In this document: piece by piece, positions 11,597 to 20,765 of the stretch
Position numbering within the stretch: position 1 is the stretch's first letter
How the letters are laid out: each line of letters opens with the position of its first letter
Assembly: GCA_018398765.1 (NCBI GenBank)
Contig: JAHBMJ010000582.1
Location: 17,590-44,598 of the forward strand
Direction: 5' to 3'
From: Chromera velia
Taxonomy: Eukaryota > Sar > Chromeraceae
Length of the DNA: 27,009 nt
Program-made: the position numbers and the translations under genes
Notes under the pieces: model-generated
The model's input: the letters and a program-made list of their open reading frames with translations, nothing else
Database searches by the model: none
Told to the model about the DNA's origin: nothing

Positions 11597-11847
11597 TCAG
11601 GACATCAACTTAGGCTCCACGTCATTGCTGCCTCTGGGGACGGGCTGCACAGATAACAAATGGGCAATCGTGTCAGAAACACCACACACATACCGGTGCA
11701 CACACAACTGACTTCGTCTTTTTCCGAATGTTTGCATGCGTCGTGGCAATCCGACCGCTTTTCCATACACTAAAAGCACTGTGCATGTCATACAGCACAA
11801 ATGTGCATGCAGTGACTGTCACTTGATTGGAGTCGATGAGATACGTA
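11597..11847 (-). CDS. Candidate two-exon 3' gene end, unknown function
   Basis: Exon 11847-11694 reads TYLIDSNQVTVTACTFVLYD and ends KKTKSVVCAP at a GTATGT donor. A 49-nt intron ends TTATCTGTGCAG at 11645. Exon 11644-11597 continues in phase 0 as PVPRGSNDVEPKLMS then TGA. Both splice sites match consensus and the phase agrees. The upstream acceptor (CTTCCCAG at 11848) is weaker. No family recognised, and it may belong to the candidate gene just upstream on the same strand, though phases do not join directly. Confidence 0.3.
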
Positions 11848-11997
11848 CTGGGAAGTCCATTTGAAGACGCGATCATAGAAATGGACAGAAGAGACAGTTA
11901 GTCGAAAGAGAGAGTGAAAGTCTGTCAGTGCATGTCAAGAGACTGACTTGCTGGTTTGTCTGGCTTTCCGAACGCCGCCGAACGCTTTATTGTTCGC

Positions 11998-12939
11998 TCA
12001 GCTCCCAGGCAGGAAGTCACCAGGTTCCTCCCTAGACTCTAAGCCTTGCATGATCTCCTCCGGGCCCGAGTACTAGCTGACACATACAGTGGCTGAAAGG
12101 GCCCCGCTCCAAGTCACAAACAAGCTTTGGAGCGAGAGAAAAAGAAAGATAGAGGGGAAAGGAGTCGAAGCAGAAAGAAAGCCCCCCCCCCGGGGGAAAG
12201 AAAAGAAAGAGAATTTGCGAAGGGGTGCGTTTCTGACCGACCTTTCGGGCTTTTAAAAGTGCGACGTACGGTGCTGTGAGCGCGCTTGCTGTTGGAGACT
12301 TTGGTGTGCAACTTGGGCGTCTCGCTGCAGTATAACAGGGGTCAGTGCAACATCACTGCATGATGCACAGAGCACACAGAGCTGACTGAGCCCATCAGCA
12401 GTCTGAGACAACGAGATGTCAAACGATGCAGAGGTTATAGAACTGTGTTCAGAGAGAAACAGATCGAAAGATGTGTTCGTACTTCTTGGTTCATCAAACA
12501 TTTCTCTTTATCCCCTCGTCCAACGTTTCTCTGCAAGGATTCCTTCGATACGGTTTTTATTTGTTTTTCTCTTTTTTATTTTCATATTCATTGCCTGTAC
12601 CTTTCACCCCATATATCTACCTGCACACGTACTCACCTCTCCTCTCCCTCGAACTCCCCCTTTCCTCCCCCCTCTCGGCTGTGTGTGCTGCTGCAGTCCC
12701 AGCGAACCCCCTCTCGGCTGTGTCTGCTGCTGCTGCATATTCAGGGGGGGTCCAAGGGGGCCAAGACACGCAACCATCATTGGACCCCATGGGGTCATCG
12801 TGGGGAAGCATGAGGGGAAGCCAAAGAGGAAGGGTGTCACTGGGGGGAAAAAGGCACCACCTGACCCTGCGACACCCACTGCAGCACCTATCTGCTGCTG
12901 CTGCTGTGTCGTCTCTGTCTGAGAAGAGGAGGAGCCCAT
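11998..12939 (-). CDS. Candidate Gln/Gly/Pro-rich protein gene, at least three exons
   Basis: First exon 12939-12637 begins at ATG (MGSSSSQTETTQQQQQIG) and runs 101 codons, rich in Gln, Gly and Pro, to a strong GTGAGT donor. It contains two TQPRGG repeats that come from a 40-bp tandem duplication. A later exon 12324-12242 lies between TTATACTGCAG and a GTCGGT donor and reads ETPKLHTKVSNSKRAHSTVR in one frame, or RDAQVAHQSLQQQAR to a stop in another. A last exon may begin at 12072 or 12076, with AATAAA at 11991-11986 as a possible poly(A) signal. A small exon from 12534 (RNVGRGDKEKC) is possible. Phases are not fully closed, and the plus strand is also open over much of 12.4-13.1 kb, so this model is tentative. 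Confidence 0.33.
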
Positions 12940-13200
12940 GCAATGAAAAGGAAGGACCTCGCGGAGGGATTTTCGACAGAGAGGCAGAGCGGCTCGGCTG
13001 TGGTCTCGGATGCTTTGTCAGTGCCGAGGCAGTCATGGAACGGGGAGGGGCAGAGAGCGCCCTCGCGGTGCGCTTGTGCTTCCCCCCCACGTCCTCGACC
13101 ATCTGTGCAGTTGTTTCTCTCCCTCCATAGGTTCTTCTTTTCTCACCCCTCATGGCCGCAGTGGCTCCCCTCGTCCGCCCCAGTTTCTCATCACCTGCAG

Positions 13201-13363
13201 TGACAGTCACAAAGCAAAACTTGAAGAGGGCTGGCTGTCATGGAAAGAATATCAACCCATGCACCAATGCATCTATGCTACTCGATCCTCCCTCAAGCAG
13301 GCAGGCTGTCGTTGTCTCCACAGAATGAGTTTTTATTTGGAGCCCATCAGGCTCACTGACTGA
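13201..13363 (+). CDS. Candidate plus-strand terminal exon, unknown function
   Basis: After a good acceptor (TCATCACCTGCAG at 13200) one frame reads AKLEEGWLSWKEYQPMHQC and ends FYLEPIRLTD then TGA at 13361-13363. Composition looks coding. Possible upstream exons in 12.7-13.1 kb overlap the minus-strand candidate, so strand assignment in this area is unresolved. Confidence 0.22.
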
Positions 13364-13478
13364 CCCACGCAAGTCTCTTTGTGTCTGTCTCGTGTCCCTG
13401 CAGAGTCTTCTTCCTCTCTCCTTTCCTTCTTTCCTTTCGTTCTTTGTCTAGGTTCTTTGTACCTTCCTTTCCCCCTCC

Positions 13479-13479
<1 letters not shown>

Positions 13480-13516
<37 letters not shown>

Positions 13517-13535
13517 TCTCTCTCTTTCTCTGTCT
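13480..13535 (+). repeat. (CT)n microsatellite
   Basis: About 28 CT units with few interruptions, within a longer pyrimidine-rich stretch that continues to about 13590. Confidence 0.95.
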
Positions 13536-13784
13536 TTCGCCGCTTTGTTCGTTTCTCTGTTTGATCGTTTTCTCTTTCTTTTCTCTTTTTACGTTGGCCG
13601 ACAGACGAACTGCAATGCCATGATCTCCCCTTTTTCTTCTTTTCCGCAGACGGACAGACAGACTATGCAGGCAGACAAACAGACAGACCAAGACCAGAGC
13701 AAGACGACAAGTATTTCGGTTTTACCCCGCACAAGACAGTCTGAGAATCGAGAACGAAAGAAAGACAAACAAGCAAACAAACTA

Positions 13785-13886
13785 CGCTCTCTCGCTCTCT
13801 CTCTCTCGCTCTCGCTCTCGCTCTCGCTCTCGCTCTCGCTCTCGCTCTTTTTTTTTTCTTTTTCTTTTTCTTTCTCTTTCTCTTTC

Positions 13887-13922
<36 letters not shown>

Positions 13923-13959
13923 CCTTCCTTCCTTCCTTCCTTTCTTTCTTCCTTCCCTC

Positions 13960-13990
<31 letters not shown>

Positions 13991-13992
13991 TC

Positions 13993-14023
<31 letters not shown>

Positions 14024-14058
14024 TTTTTCGTTCTTTCTTTGTTTCCTTCATTAGTTCT
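13785..14058 (+). repeat. Long polypyrimidine tract: (CTCGCT)n, (TTTTTC)n, (CT)n, (TTTC/TTCC)n
   Basis: About 270 bp almost entirely C and T on plus. It passes through hexamer CTCGCT units, TTTTTC, CT, then TTTC and TTCC units. Open frames through it are artefacts of the repeat. The region from 13364 to about 14130 holds no supported gene. Confidence 0.95.
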
Positions 14059-14655
14059 TCCATTCTTCTTTCAGATTCACATCCACCTCTGCCCCCATGC
14101 CTCCCCTCCCTGCCTTTCAAAGTCCCTGAACTCTTTGGTCCTCTGTCAGATGCCTCAACTCCTTGCACGTCTCATCAAACTCTCTCATCGATTGTCTTCA
14201 CCTTAGGGCTTCAGCTCCATGCATCCGTTGTTGGCTCACCTGCAGCGGCATAGCCGTCTCCTCTTTTCGGCTGCGCGAAGGCGTGCAAGGGAGAAGGGGA
14301 CGGAAGGGGATGTGTTGGGGGGGACGGAGGTGGGGTGCCGAAATTGAAAAGTGGAACAAGCAAAGGCAGACGCACAAACGGAGGTAACAAGAAGCTTCTG
14401 TTTTCGTCTGCTCACAAGAAGGGATTTTTTGGCCAATGAAAATGAGCACACCGAACCGATGTGCAAAAGAACCAAGGGACATGACAACAGTGCGGATCGA
14501 TGCACGACTGCAGGTACGAGGACAGACTGGGATATTCCGAAGCAGTGCACACACACGGAGGCACGCAAGGAAAAAGAAAAAAGGAGGTACTATGGACCGA
14601 GTCTCTCTGCCTGCTTCTGCATGCATGCTTTTCAAAATACGGTGCCAGCACGCAC

Positions 14656-15298
14656 CTTCGTTGACCATCGTAGTGGATCGTAGACGTGCTTGTTTAGGTG
14701 CTCGTATTGCATCATTTTGGGGAACGGGACGGCGTTGGACTCAATTTTAGGAAGCCACTTTTCTTTGCTCCATTTCTCACGTCTGTCGCTGCAAGATCAA
14801 GTGAGGCACACCAGCCAAGAGGGGATGTCTACAAGAGGGGTCCGAACGGACGAGGAAGTAAAAAGAGGCAGACAGTTTGCATGAAACATCCAGAGAAAGC
14901 ACGCAAAGGAATTGAAGCCTCCAAACATAGAGGAGCGTAGAGGAGTGCTTTGGAATACTTCAAAAGTGACCCGTCGAGGTCGCCTTCTAGCACAATGTGC
15001 CCGCGCAGAAGGGGCCTCTGATCGAGACTCTTTGACCGAGCTTTGCTCTTAGACTTTGCTCTGAAGACTTATTCGCTTCATGCGGAGGGACCCACCTTGA
15101 TCGGGCCGAGCTTGCAGGGAGAAGAGTTGACTGACTGACATGATATTGAGAACCTCTTCGCTAGACACTTTTGTTCTTTTCTTCAGTCTTCTGACTTACT
15201 CCTTTCGTTCCTTGATCTTTGAAGCGCGGAGGTCCGCCAAAAGACTCTTCTCTTTCGCTGCACAGATCAAGGCACACAGAGAGAGAGAGAGAGAGAGG

Positions 15299-15329
<31 letters not shown>

Positions 15330-16581
15330 CAAGATGCGAGAAAGGAGGAATGATGGACGAAGAGAACGACGCACTCAGAAACAAGGGTCGGCATTCTTGC
15401 TAAAGTTATGCAGAAATATGTGCTTGACGTCTGACGGAAGTTTTGCGAGGTTTTGTTTTCTCTTCTTTCTAAGAGGACATTTATACGGTGAAATGCAGAA
15501 ACTGATTTTACAATGTGGCCGGTCTGATCGAATCTCATTGGGGAAGATAACTAGGGAAGATAGCTAGTAATAACTAGAGACATGGGTGGGGCAAACGCGG
15601 AGAGAGAGAAAAAGTGTGCGAACACAAATGGGAAGAGAAACACACGTACAGACAAATTTTTAATGTAAAGAGAGCTTCAAGAGCCGGTTTCACCTTCATT
15701 GTTTATGTCGAGCGATGATGTCAGACTCGGTGAATGCGTCGGTATGCATGAACAAGCGCCTCTGCGTCTGCCTGTGTGTATCCTTGACAATGTGAGTTTG
15801 TGGTATTTGTGTGTTTTTGTGTGCGTGTGTGTACGTACGTGCGTATATTGTGGCTGTCCTCATGCCCTCGAGACTTTTCAGCACCAAGTTTGTGGTCATG
15901 GAATCGAACTGGATGAGAAACAAACCAAACTGACCATTCAGATTCACCCTTGGCTTTCGCGCCCCGACATTGCTGTAGACGAGCTTGCGCAGTTCCACAA
16001 TGGAGGCAACGCCCCCAAATTTCTCCAGTCTTTTCTGCACAGAGTTTTCCCACACGAAAGAAAGAAGCAATGGAGGGACGTGAAATCAAGGAGGCTGGCA
16101 GGAAGTTCACAAACAGTCAGTCGGTCACTGAACTTCTCTGAAGGTTCCTCCTCAACTGCATGGAAACACAGACAGAGCAAGCACTCACGCCGAACGGAAG
16201 AAAGGGGGGGAAGCGGTTGAGATGAAGACAGAATGATCAAGGGGGAAGTGAAAAGACGAATCGCCAGGGTGAAGCAGGAGACTGAATCGAGCTATGAGAA
16301 CAGAAATTGACGCTCCGGAAAGACAAGCCAAAAAGGGAAGAAGAGCTGTCGAGGAAGAGAACGGAGAGAGAGGCGAACGAATCACATGTTCTATTGAAGA
16401 AAGGGTAAGGAGACACTTCAGAGAAGCACAGAAAGAGCATGGAAAAGAGAGAGGAGACCACCTCAACCGCCGACCTCAACCTGCATATGCCAGTAGTTGG
16501 CCCACTTCAACTTACCTTCTGCGCCGTCGAAATCGGATTCCCGTCTCTCAGCACTGTTCAGATTTGCGCTAGGATTTGCGA
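14656..16581 (-). CDS. Multi-exon gene of unknown function (5' and 3' ends unresolved)
   Basis: Exons on minus: 16581-16516 (ANPSANLNSAERRESDF, GTAAGT donor), 16155-16080 (VEEEPSEKFSDRLTVCELPA, acceptor TTTCCATGCAG; phase fits), 16029 or 16034 to 15839 (LEKFGGVASIVELRKLVYSN then NGQFGLFLIQFDSMTTNL, GTACGT donor), and 14788-14656 (REKWSKEKWLPKIESNAVPF then YEHLNKHVYDPLRWSTK, GTGCGT donor). The last exon is the most convincing. I do not recognise the family. One or more exons between 15838 and 14789 are needed to make phases agree; candidates include a short exon ending at about 15098 (LGPIK). Possible 3' exons near 14270-14130 include a stretch reading MREFDETCKELRHLTEDQRV. The plus strand is open opposite the third exon (15699-16220), so a reversed model there is not fully excluded. 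Confidence 0.5.
15277..15330 (+). repeat. (GA)n microsatellite
   Basis: AGAGAGAG units with a few AAAG interruptions, in the long gap between two exons of the unknown minus-strand gene. Confidence 0.95.
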
Positions 16582-16990
16582 CTGTGCAGAGACGTGGCAA
16601 GGTGACCCCCACCACCCGAAAGGTAGAGAGACAGTTGAAGAACGCAGAGATCAACACACTGAGCCGCAAAGCACTGCAAGACTCACCCGAAGTGACAGAA
16701 GATGACAATCAAGCGTCACAGGGGTGCAATGAAGGGCCGGAGGTGCATGGAGAGGAGTATAAAGAGAATGGGAAGCGTATCTCTTCGAGAGTATCTGAGA
16801 GACGGCAACATAATGCAACATACGGCAACAACTCGAACGAATATTTATAAAACTTTTTGGCCCCGTAAAAGTCCGCTGAGGGGGCTCTTTTCCAAATAGT
16901 TGACCAATAAATTCCCTTTTCTGAGCTGTTCGCACGCAGTAATCCGACATGAATATTCTCAAAACGCGCGTTTTCGTTGCTGCAACATCT

Positions 16991-17028
16991 TTCAGATTCA
17001 ACGTTCTCTTTCAGATTCAACGTTCTCA
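16991..17028 (+). repeat. 19-bp tandem duplication
   Basis: TTCAGATTCAACGTTCTCT at 16991-17009 is followed directly by the same word with one final change at 17010-17028. No gene is supported between about 16690 and 17405; only short frames occur on both strands. Confidence 0.9.
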
Positions 17029-17405
17029 TGCTACCTTCCTGCAGTTCTGCAATTCTGAAAGACAGAGTTGATCAAAACCACATCACTTCAAAGTTGGAAG
17101 GAAAAAGAGCGCAAGCGATTGCTGTGGGGAGGCAACGCAAAGCAAGCGAGCGCTCATTCAATCGTTTCCTTGCGATTCTTGTCTTTGCACTTGGTGCAAC
17201 AATTCGGAGTCTCTGTCTCCTCTCAAAGTTTTAAAGTTTCATTTCCGTATCCCTGTGAAGGATATTCGCTCTCACGGCATTGTCACCAAACATGAGACGC
17301 AACAGGAGGACTCCTGGGCTTGACCTGCCGTCGTGTCTAACGAGGTCACGAAGAACTTGGCGTTGAGGAGACGTGATTGGTGAACAAGAATGTGCTGGAG
17401 TCTCT

Positions 17406-17831
17406 TCACTCTATCGATCTGCTCAGTCTGCCTCCAAGAACGTGCAGGAGAAGATGCAGAAGTTCCTGAGCCCTCTGTGAAGAGCAGGAACGTTCTGGTC
17501 CCATCCCACGGAAGGATGACGGAGAGCCCTGCGGGTGGGTCATAAGCTTTCTTTCCTCTCTTTCTTGTCTCCTCTGTCTCCAATCTAAATCGTGCCTCGT
17601 TTGGACTTCTGCCATTCGAGATACAAAGGCTGAGTGATCCCCTTTTCTTCTGGAGGGTTTCTTCTCTGTAGCTGCCCGGACGGGTGTCTTGCTCTCTTCT
17701 TCCGAGTCACAGTCACTGTCTTCTCCCTCTTGTGCCTCTTTCCTTTCCCGTCTCTGGCTTGCAGCGGCTCCAGGACGGATTGTTAATGAGGAGGCGCATC
17801 TGAACCACGAAGATAACAACGCAATCATCAT
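17406..17831 (-). CDS. Candidate small acidic/basic protein, unknown
   Basis: From ATG 17831 an unbroken frame of 141 codons starts MMIALLSSWFRCASSLTI (signal- or transit-like hydrophobic start), then a charged linker with EGEDSDCDSEEESKTP and KKPSRRKGDHSAF, and ends at TGA. A second open frame (17583-17272, with LSVILPWDGTRTFLLF) overlaps its 3' half, so an intron near 17590 joining the two frames is possible. The start overlaps the stop of the candidate upstream. No family recognised. Confidence 0.28.
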   Translation of the reverse strand: MMIALLSSWFRCASSLTIRPGAAASQRRERKEAQEGEDSDCDSEEESKTPVRAATEKKPSRRKGDHSAFVSRMAEVQTRHDLDWRQRRQEREERKLMTHPQGSPSSFRGMGPERSCSSQRAQELLHLLLHVLGGRLSRSIE

Positions 17832-18037
17832 CGCGCAAGGAGGTGGCTGAAGATGGCCAAGAACGAGAAGACAAGGAGTGCCAATACTGCCCACCTCTTC
17901 TTGCTCGTGAGAATGACCAACAGACCCTCATCGCTCTTTGAGGTGAACTCCTTCCTTGGCTTTCTCTTCTTTTCGAAAGGAGCAGACCGACTCCACCTTC
18001 CCGTTCTACGAGAGACTTTGAGGGACCTTGCCGTGCC
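17828..18037 (-). CDS. Candidate C-terminal exon of a tail-anchored protein
   Basis: One frame reads RSAPFEKKRKPRKEFTSKSD, then a basic KKR, then WAVLALLVFSFLAIFSHLL, and stops two residues later (AR, TGA at 17830-17828). A basic patch followed by a single hydrophobic segment ending at the stop is the layout of tail-anchored proteins (SNAREs, VAPs, b5-like), but no family signature is visible. Upstream, minus 18260-18095 is open after a fair acceptor (AAGCCTTGCAG) as SKVFLKFHNSVTLENSAVAV and may be an earlier exon; the join is not resolved. A 340-codon frame with no ATG covers the same DNA in another phase, and the plus strand is also open. Confidence 0.3.
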   Translation of the reverse strand, partial: GTARSLKVSRRTGRWSRSAPFEKKRKPRKEFTSKSDEGLLVILTSKKRWAVLALLVFSFLAIFSHLLAR

Positions 18038-18260
18038 CTACTTGCATCCCTCTCCCCCGTCTCCTTTCTGAACCCCGTTCGGTTCTTCAAGTGACTGACA
18101 GGGAGTGAGCAGAACGGAGCAGAACTTCGAGAGACGTCTCGTTGGAGTTCGATCGACTGGACATCCTGCACGGCATCTCCACTGCCACTGCGCTGTTCTC
18201 CAAGGTCACTGAGTTGTGGAACTTCAAGAAGACCTTCGATCGTCTCTGGCCTGCAAGGCT

Positions 18261-19199
18261 TGGACCGCATGACTGACCAAGTGAAGGACCGAACGAAGAG
18301 AGAATCGATCGAAGGGTATGCGATCGAACGGAAGCCTCGCTCTATTCCTTTCAAGTTTGGTTGGGTTCTTTTTTTCCTCGGTCCCTTCGCATGTAACGGT
18401 GCTCCTTTGCTTTCCGCATACACCTTGATTGATCGTCCGTCCGTCCGTGCGCATGCAACAGCCCAGAGGATCGTGGTATGCTTAGAGAGAGATGCGTTGG
18501 TTCCCCTTTCTTTCTGTCTTTTCGGTCTTCTCACGCTCTCGAGGACACCAGTGAAACGGCGTGAACGTTTGAGAGTTAGCATGGTATCGTTGGCCACATG
18601 TCTCCTATACATGTTGGTTCTTCGAGTTGTATGTTTCCAGTCGCTTGACTCTTCATGCAAGGGTCGTGGTAAGACTGATGCACATACGCCATGCAGGCAG
18701 GTGGCTCGCTGCGTAGTGATGAGGGTGGGGTCCAAGTGTCACTCCGAGTGCCTTGTGCCTTGCGCGGTCAGCAATGCGGGTCTGCACCACCGTTATGAAG
18801 TCCCCTGACCAGGTATGTTTCGGCAAGCCCCCTCCACTTTCGTTGTTGTCGAGGTAGAGAGAGCGTGAGAGACCTGCCGCCATACGGTGGGTCGGCAAGC
18901 GGTCATACGGTGGACCGTGCCTAGGACCGTACTTTCTTCTTTTCTTCCTTTGGGGTTCTGGTGCTATCTCTGAGTGTCTCATGTAGCATGCAGCTTGCGT
19001 AAGTTGCGTTGCATCCTTGTTCGTTGCTAGATTCATTGTTCAAGCATGCTCTCGATCCTAGTCTCGATCAGTGCTGAGTGCTCCTTCACGCCGTCGTCAC
19101 GCCGATCCCTTTTACGTGAAATTGCCGTGAATGACACGCAGTGGCACAATTGAGTGAGAACTCGCATGACTTTTGGCTGTTTCTCTGTACCCTGCAAAA
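18261..19199. other. No gene supported
   Basis: Open frames exist on both strands (plus 18260-18808, minus 18735-18260 and 19036-18653) but none has a domain or a closed set of splice sites. A possible plus exon lies between an acceptor at 18696 and a GTATGT donor at 18812. CATACGGTGG is repeated at about 18881 and 18904. Confidence 0.35.
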
Positions 19200-19490
19200 A
19201 TGAGTGAATTTTTAAATGAATTTAGATGAATTTACGTGAATTTAAGCAGTGAATTTACATGAATTTAAGTGAATTTACAAATGAATTTCGAGACTAAATT
19301 CACTGTCATTAATTTTGAAATGAATTTAGAGTTTTTTACATAGAAATTAATTTAATAATGTAAATTCACTTAAATTCATTTCATATAGTGAATTCTAGAG
19401 TGAATTTAAAACTAAATTCATTAGTGAATTTATACTTAAAATTCACTTGTAAGTTGTAAATCCCTAAGTAAATTTACTTAACTTGAAAGT
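19200..19490. repeat. TGAATTTA/TAAATTCA inverted-repeat array
   Basis: About 290 bp of degenerate GTGAATTTA and ATGAATTTA units, first in one orientation then as TAAATTCAC. It contains a perfect 20-bp hairpin arm, ATGAATTTAAGTGAATTTAC at 19259-19278, whose reverse complement lies at 19360-19379. It may be a small MITE-like hairpin element. No target duplication was identified. Confidence 0.75.
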
Positions 19491-19724
19491 AAGGTCTTGT
19501 GTTAGGTCTTGTGTAACCTTTTAGAACCAATAGGATTAGGATTAGGATTAGGATTAATGTCCGGAGGATTGGCCTCCCGCCCCAATGCCAAATGTCCGAC
19601 GTGCGGCTTCCAGGGAAAGCGCCTAGACGTATCAGACCTCCCTGGCCGGCCCGCACAGGTCTAGCCTGTGCTGCAAACGGATCACATTGAACAGTCAATC
19701 ACCTGCGTGTGTATGCGAGAGGGC

Positions 19725-20170
19725 TCACTCCATTCCAAAGCAGGGTTTGAAAGGGAACGATCCCAGAATTGCAGATAAACGGCTCGAAGCGAGTTCCAAA
19801 ACCTCCCAACATCCCATCCTCCTCCTTTTTCCCTCCTCTTTTGCTTCCTTTATATCGCTCCACACTCTTTCATACTCTTTAATTCTTCCCTCTCTTTCTT
19901 TCTCACTTTTCCAAGTCTTTTGATGTAACCTATCTAACTCTCTTCCTAAGGTTTGACTCAAATTATCTCCCTTTTTTCTTTTCTATTCTCTCACTACCTG
20001 TCTTTTCATCATGACGTCTTTCAGAAAGGTATCGACATTCTTATTGGCCTCATTCAAAAAAAAAGAGAATAGAGCGATCTTGTTTACCTTCCCTTTACCA
20101 CCCACTTTCCATCTGCTGCTATTTGCAGCTCTCTCCTCTCTCCCTTTCACCGAACTCCAACGTGTCATCA
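19725..20170 (-). pseudogene. C-terminal region of the LINE polyprotein
   Basis: About 148 codons in one frame with one TAG. The Leu/Phe-rich helix FLNEANKNVDTFLKDVMMKR is like the segment that follows the C-terminal zinc knuckle of non-LTR reverse transcriptases. Joined to 24412 without the inserted element, it follows ECPLHDGERADCL in frame across one more stop (TAA at 24415-24413). Confidence 0.6.
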
Positions 20171-20173
20171 AAG
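20171..20173. repeat. Target site duplication AAG (left)
   Basis: Three bases immediately outside the left TIR, matching 24409-24411. A 3-bp match alone is weak; it is supported by the restored LINE reading frame. Confidence 0.65.
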
Positions 20174-20655
20174 CATCTATGAGGAATGACAAACTGAAAT
20201 ATCTGAGATATTTTAGGATATTTGGAGATATTTCTATCCCCCATTAAATATCTTTACATATCCCAAATATCTAAGATATTTTATGATAGTTCATATCTTC
20301 AAATATCTGACTGCATCAAATTATATGAAAGGAAGATATTTAAAGATATTTCTAGATATTTGTTTTAAAAAATATTTATCCTTATATAACTGATGCAATA
20401 GACTATGTAGTTAGAATACTAGCAAATATCTGCAAATATCCGCAAATATCTGGTAATATTTTATAATATGAAAAGATATTTAAAAGATATTTATAAATAT
20501 CTCAAATTATTTGTAAATATGTTGAGATATGAATGAATATCTCATAAAATATTGAAATATTTCATGATATATGAAACATATTCAGAAATATCTGGAAATA
20601 TCTTCGGATATTTACGGATATTTGAAAATATGTTGTGCAATATCTCCAAATATTT
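20174..20655 (+). repeat. Left terminal region: TIR plus AAATATC array
   Basis: Starts with the TIR, then about 450 bp of imperfect AAATATCT/AGATATTT units in both orientations, many palindromic. TTTCTATCCCCCATTA near 20231 is shared with the right terminal region near 24174. Repeated palindromic subterminal motifs are typical binding sites for transposases (family knowledge). Confidence 0.8.
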
Positions 20656-20765
20656 TACATGCGTGAACAAAAAAAAAGGAAAAAGTGAACAGTTGCACAC
20701 GTTTTTACTGCTATACTGCATAACAGCTTTTTTGACATAGGCTGCAATACACAACACTTGCGTTT

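Larger units (their letters stand above)
19527..20173 (-). mobile_element. LINE (non-LTR retrotransposon), 3' part left of nested insertion
   Basis: Continuation of the LINE whose 5' part lies at 24409-27009. The open frame on minus from 20170 (ALMTRWSSVKGREERAANS, later ALFSFFLNEANKNVDTFL) continues in the same frame past one TAG near 19985 into LSQTLGRELDRLHQKTW, ending at about 19725. The 3' end on minus is a short run of TCCTAA repeats (plus: TTAGGATTAGGATTAGGATTA at about 19530-19555). LINEs of several clades end in such short tandem repeats. Confidence 0.7.

Noticed and set aside
13353-14168. Long Ser/Leu/Phe- or Lys/Arg/Glu-rich open frames on both strands
   Set aside because: They are translations of CT and TTTC microsatellites.
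14960-15070. Possible structured RNA or tRNA in a GC-rich stretch
   Set aside because: No cloverleaf, A/B box pair or snRNA signature could be fitted.
15699-16220. 173-codon plus-strand open frame opposite the unknown gene
   Set aside because: It starts in CA/GT-rich repeat DNA. The minus-strand exons opposite have better splice sites and matching phases at one clear junction. It is kept as an alternative only.
16294-16850. Hydrophilic plus-strand open frames (for example TTRKVERQLKNAEINTLSRK)
   Set aside because: The strand is purine-rich, so any frame looks charged. They overlap introns with pyrimidine tracts of the minus-strand gene.
17713-18735. 340-codon minus-strand open frame, the longest in the window
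   Set aside because: It has no ATG at its start, no recognisable domain, and overlaps a different frame with a convincing transmembrane end. High GC at third positions is shared by opposite-strand frames here, so length alone is not evidence.
19530-19556. TTAGGA repeats as a telomere-like sequence
   Set aside because: Only about four units, internal, and the unit is TTAGGA rather than TTAGGG. It fits better as the LINE 3' tail.
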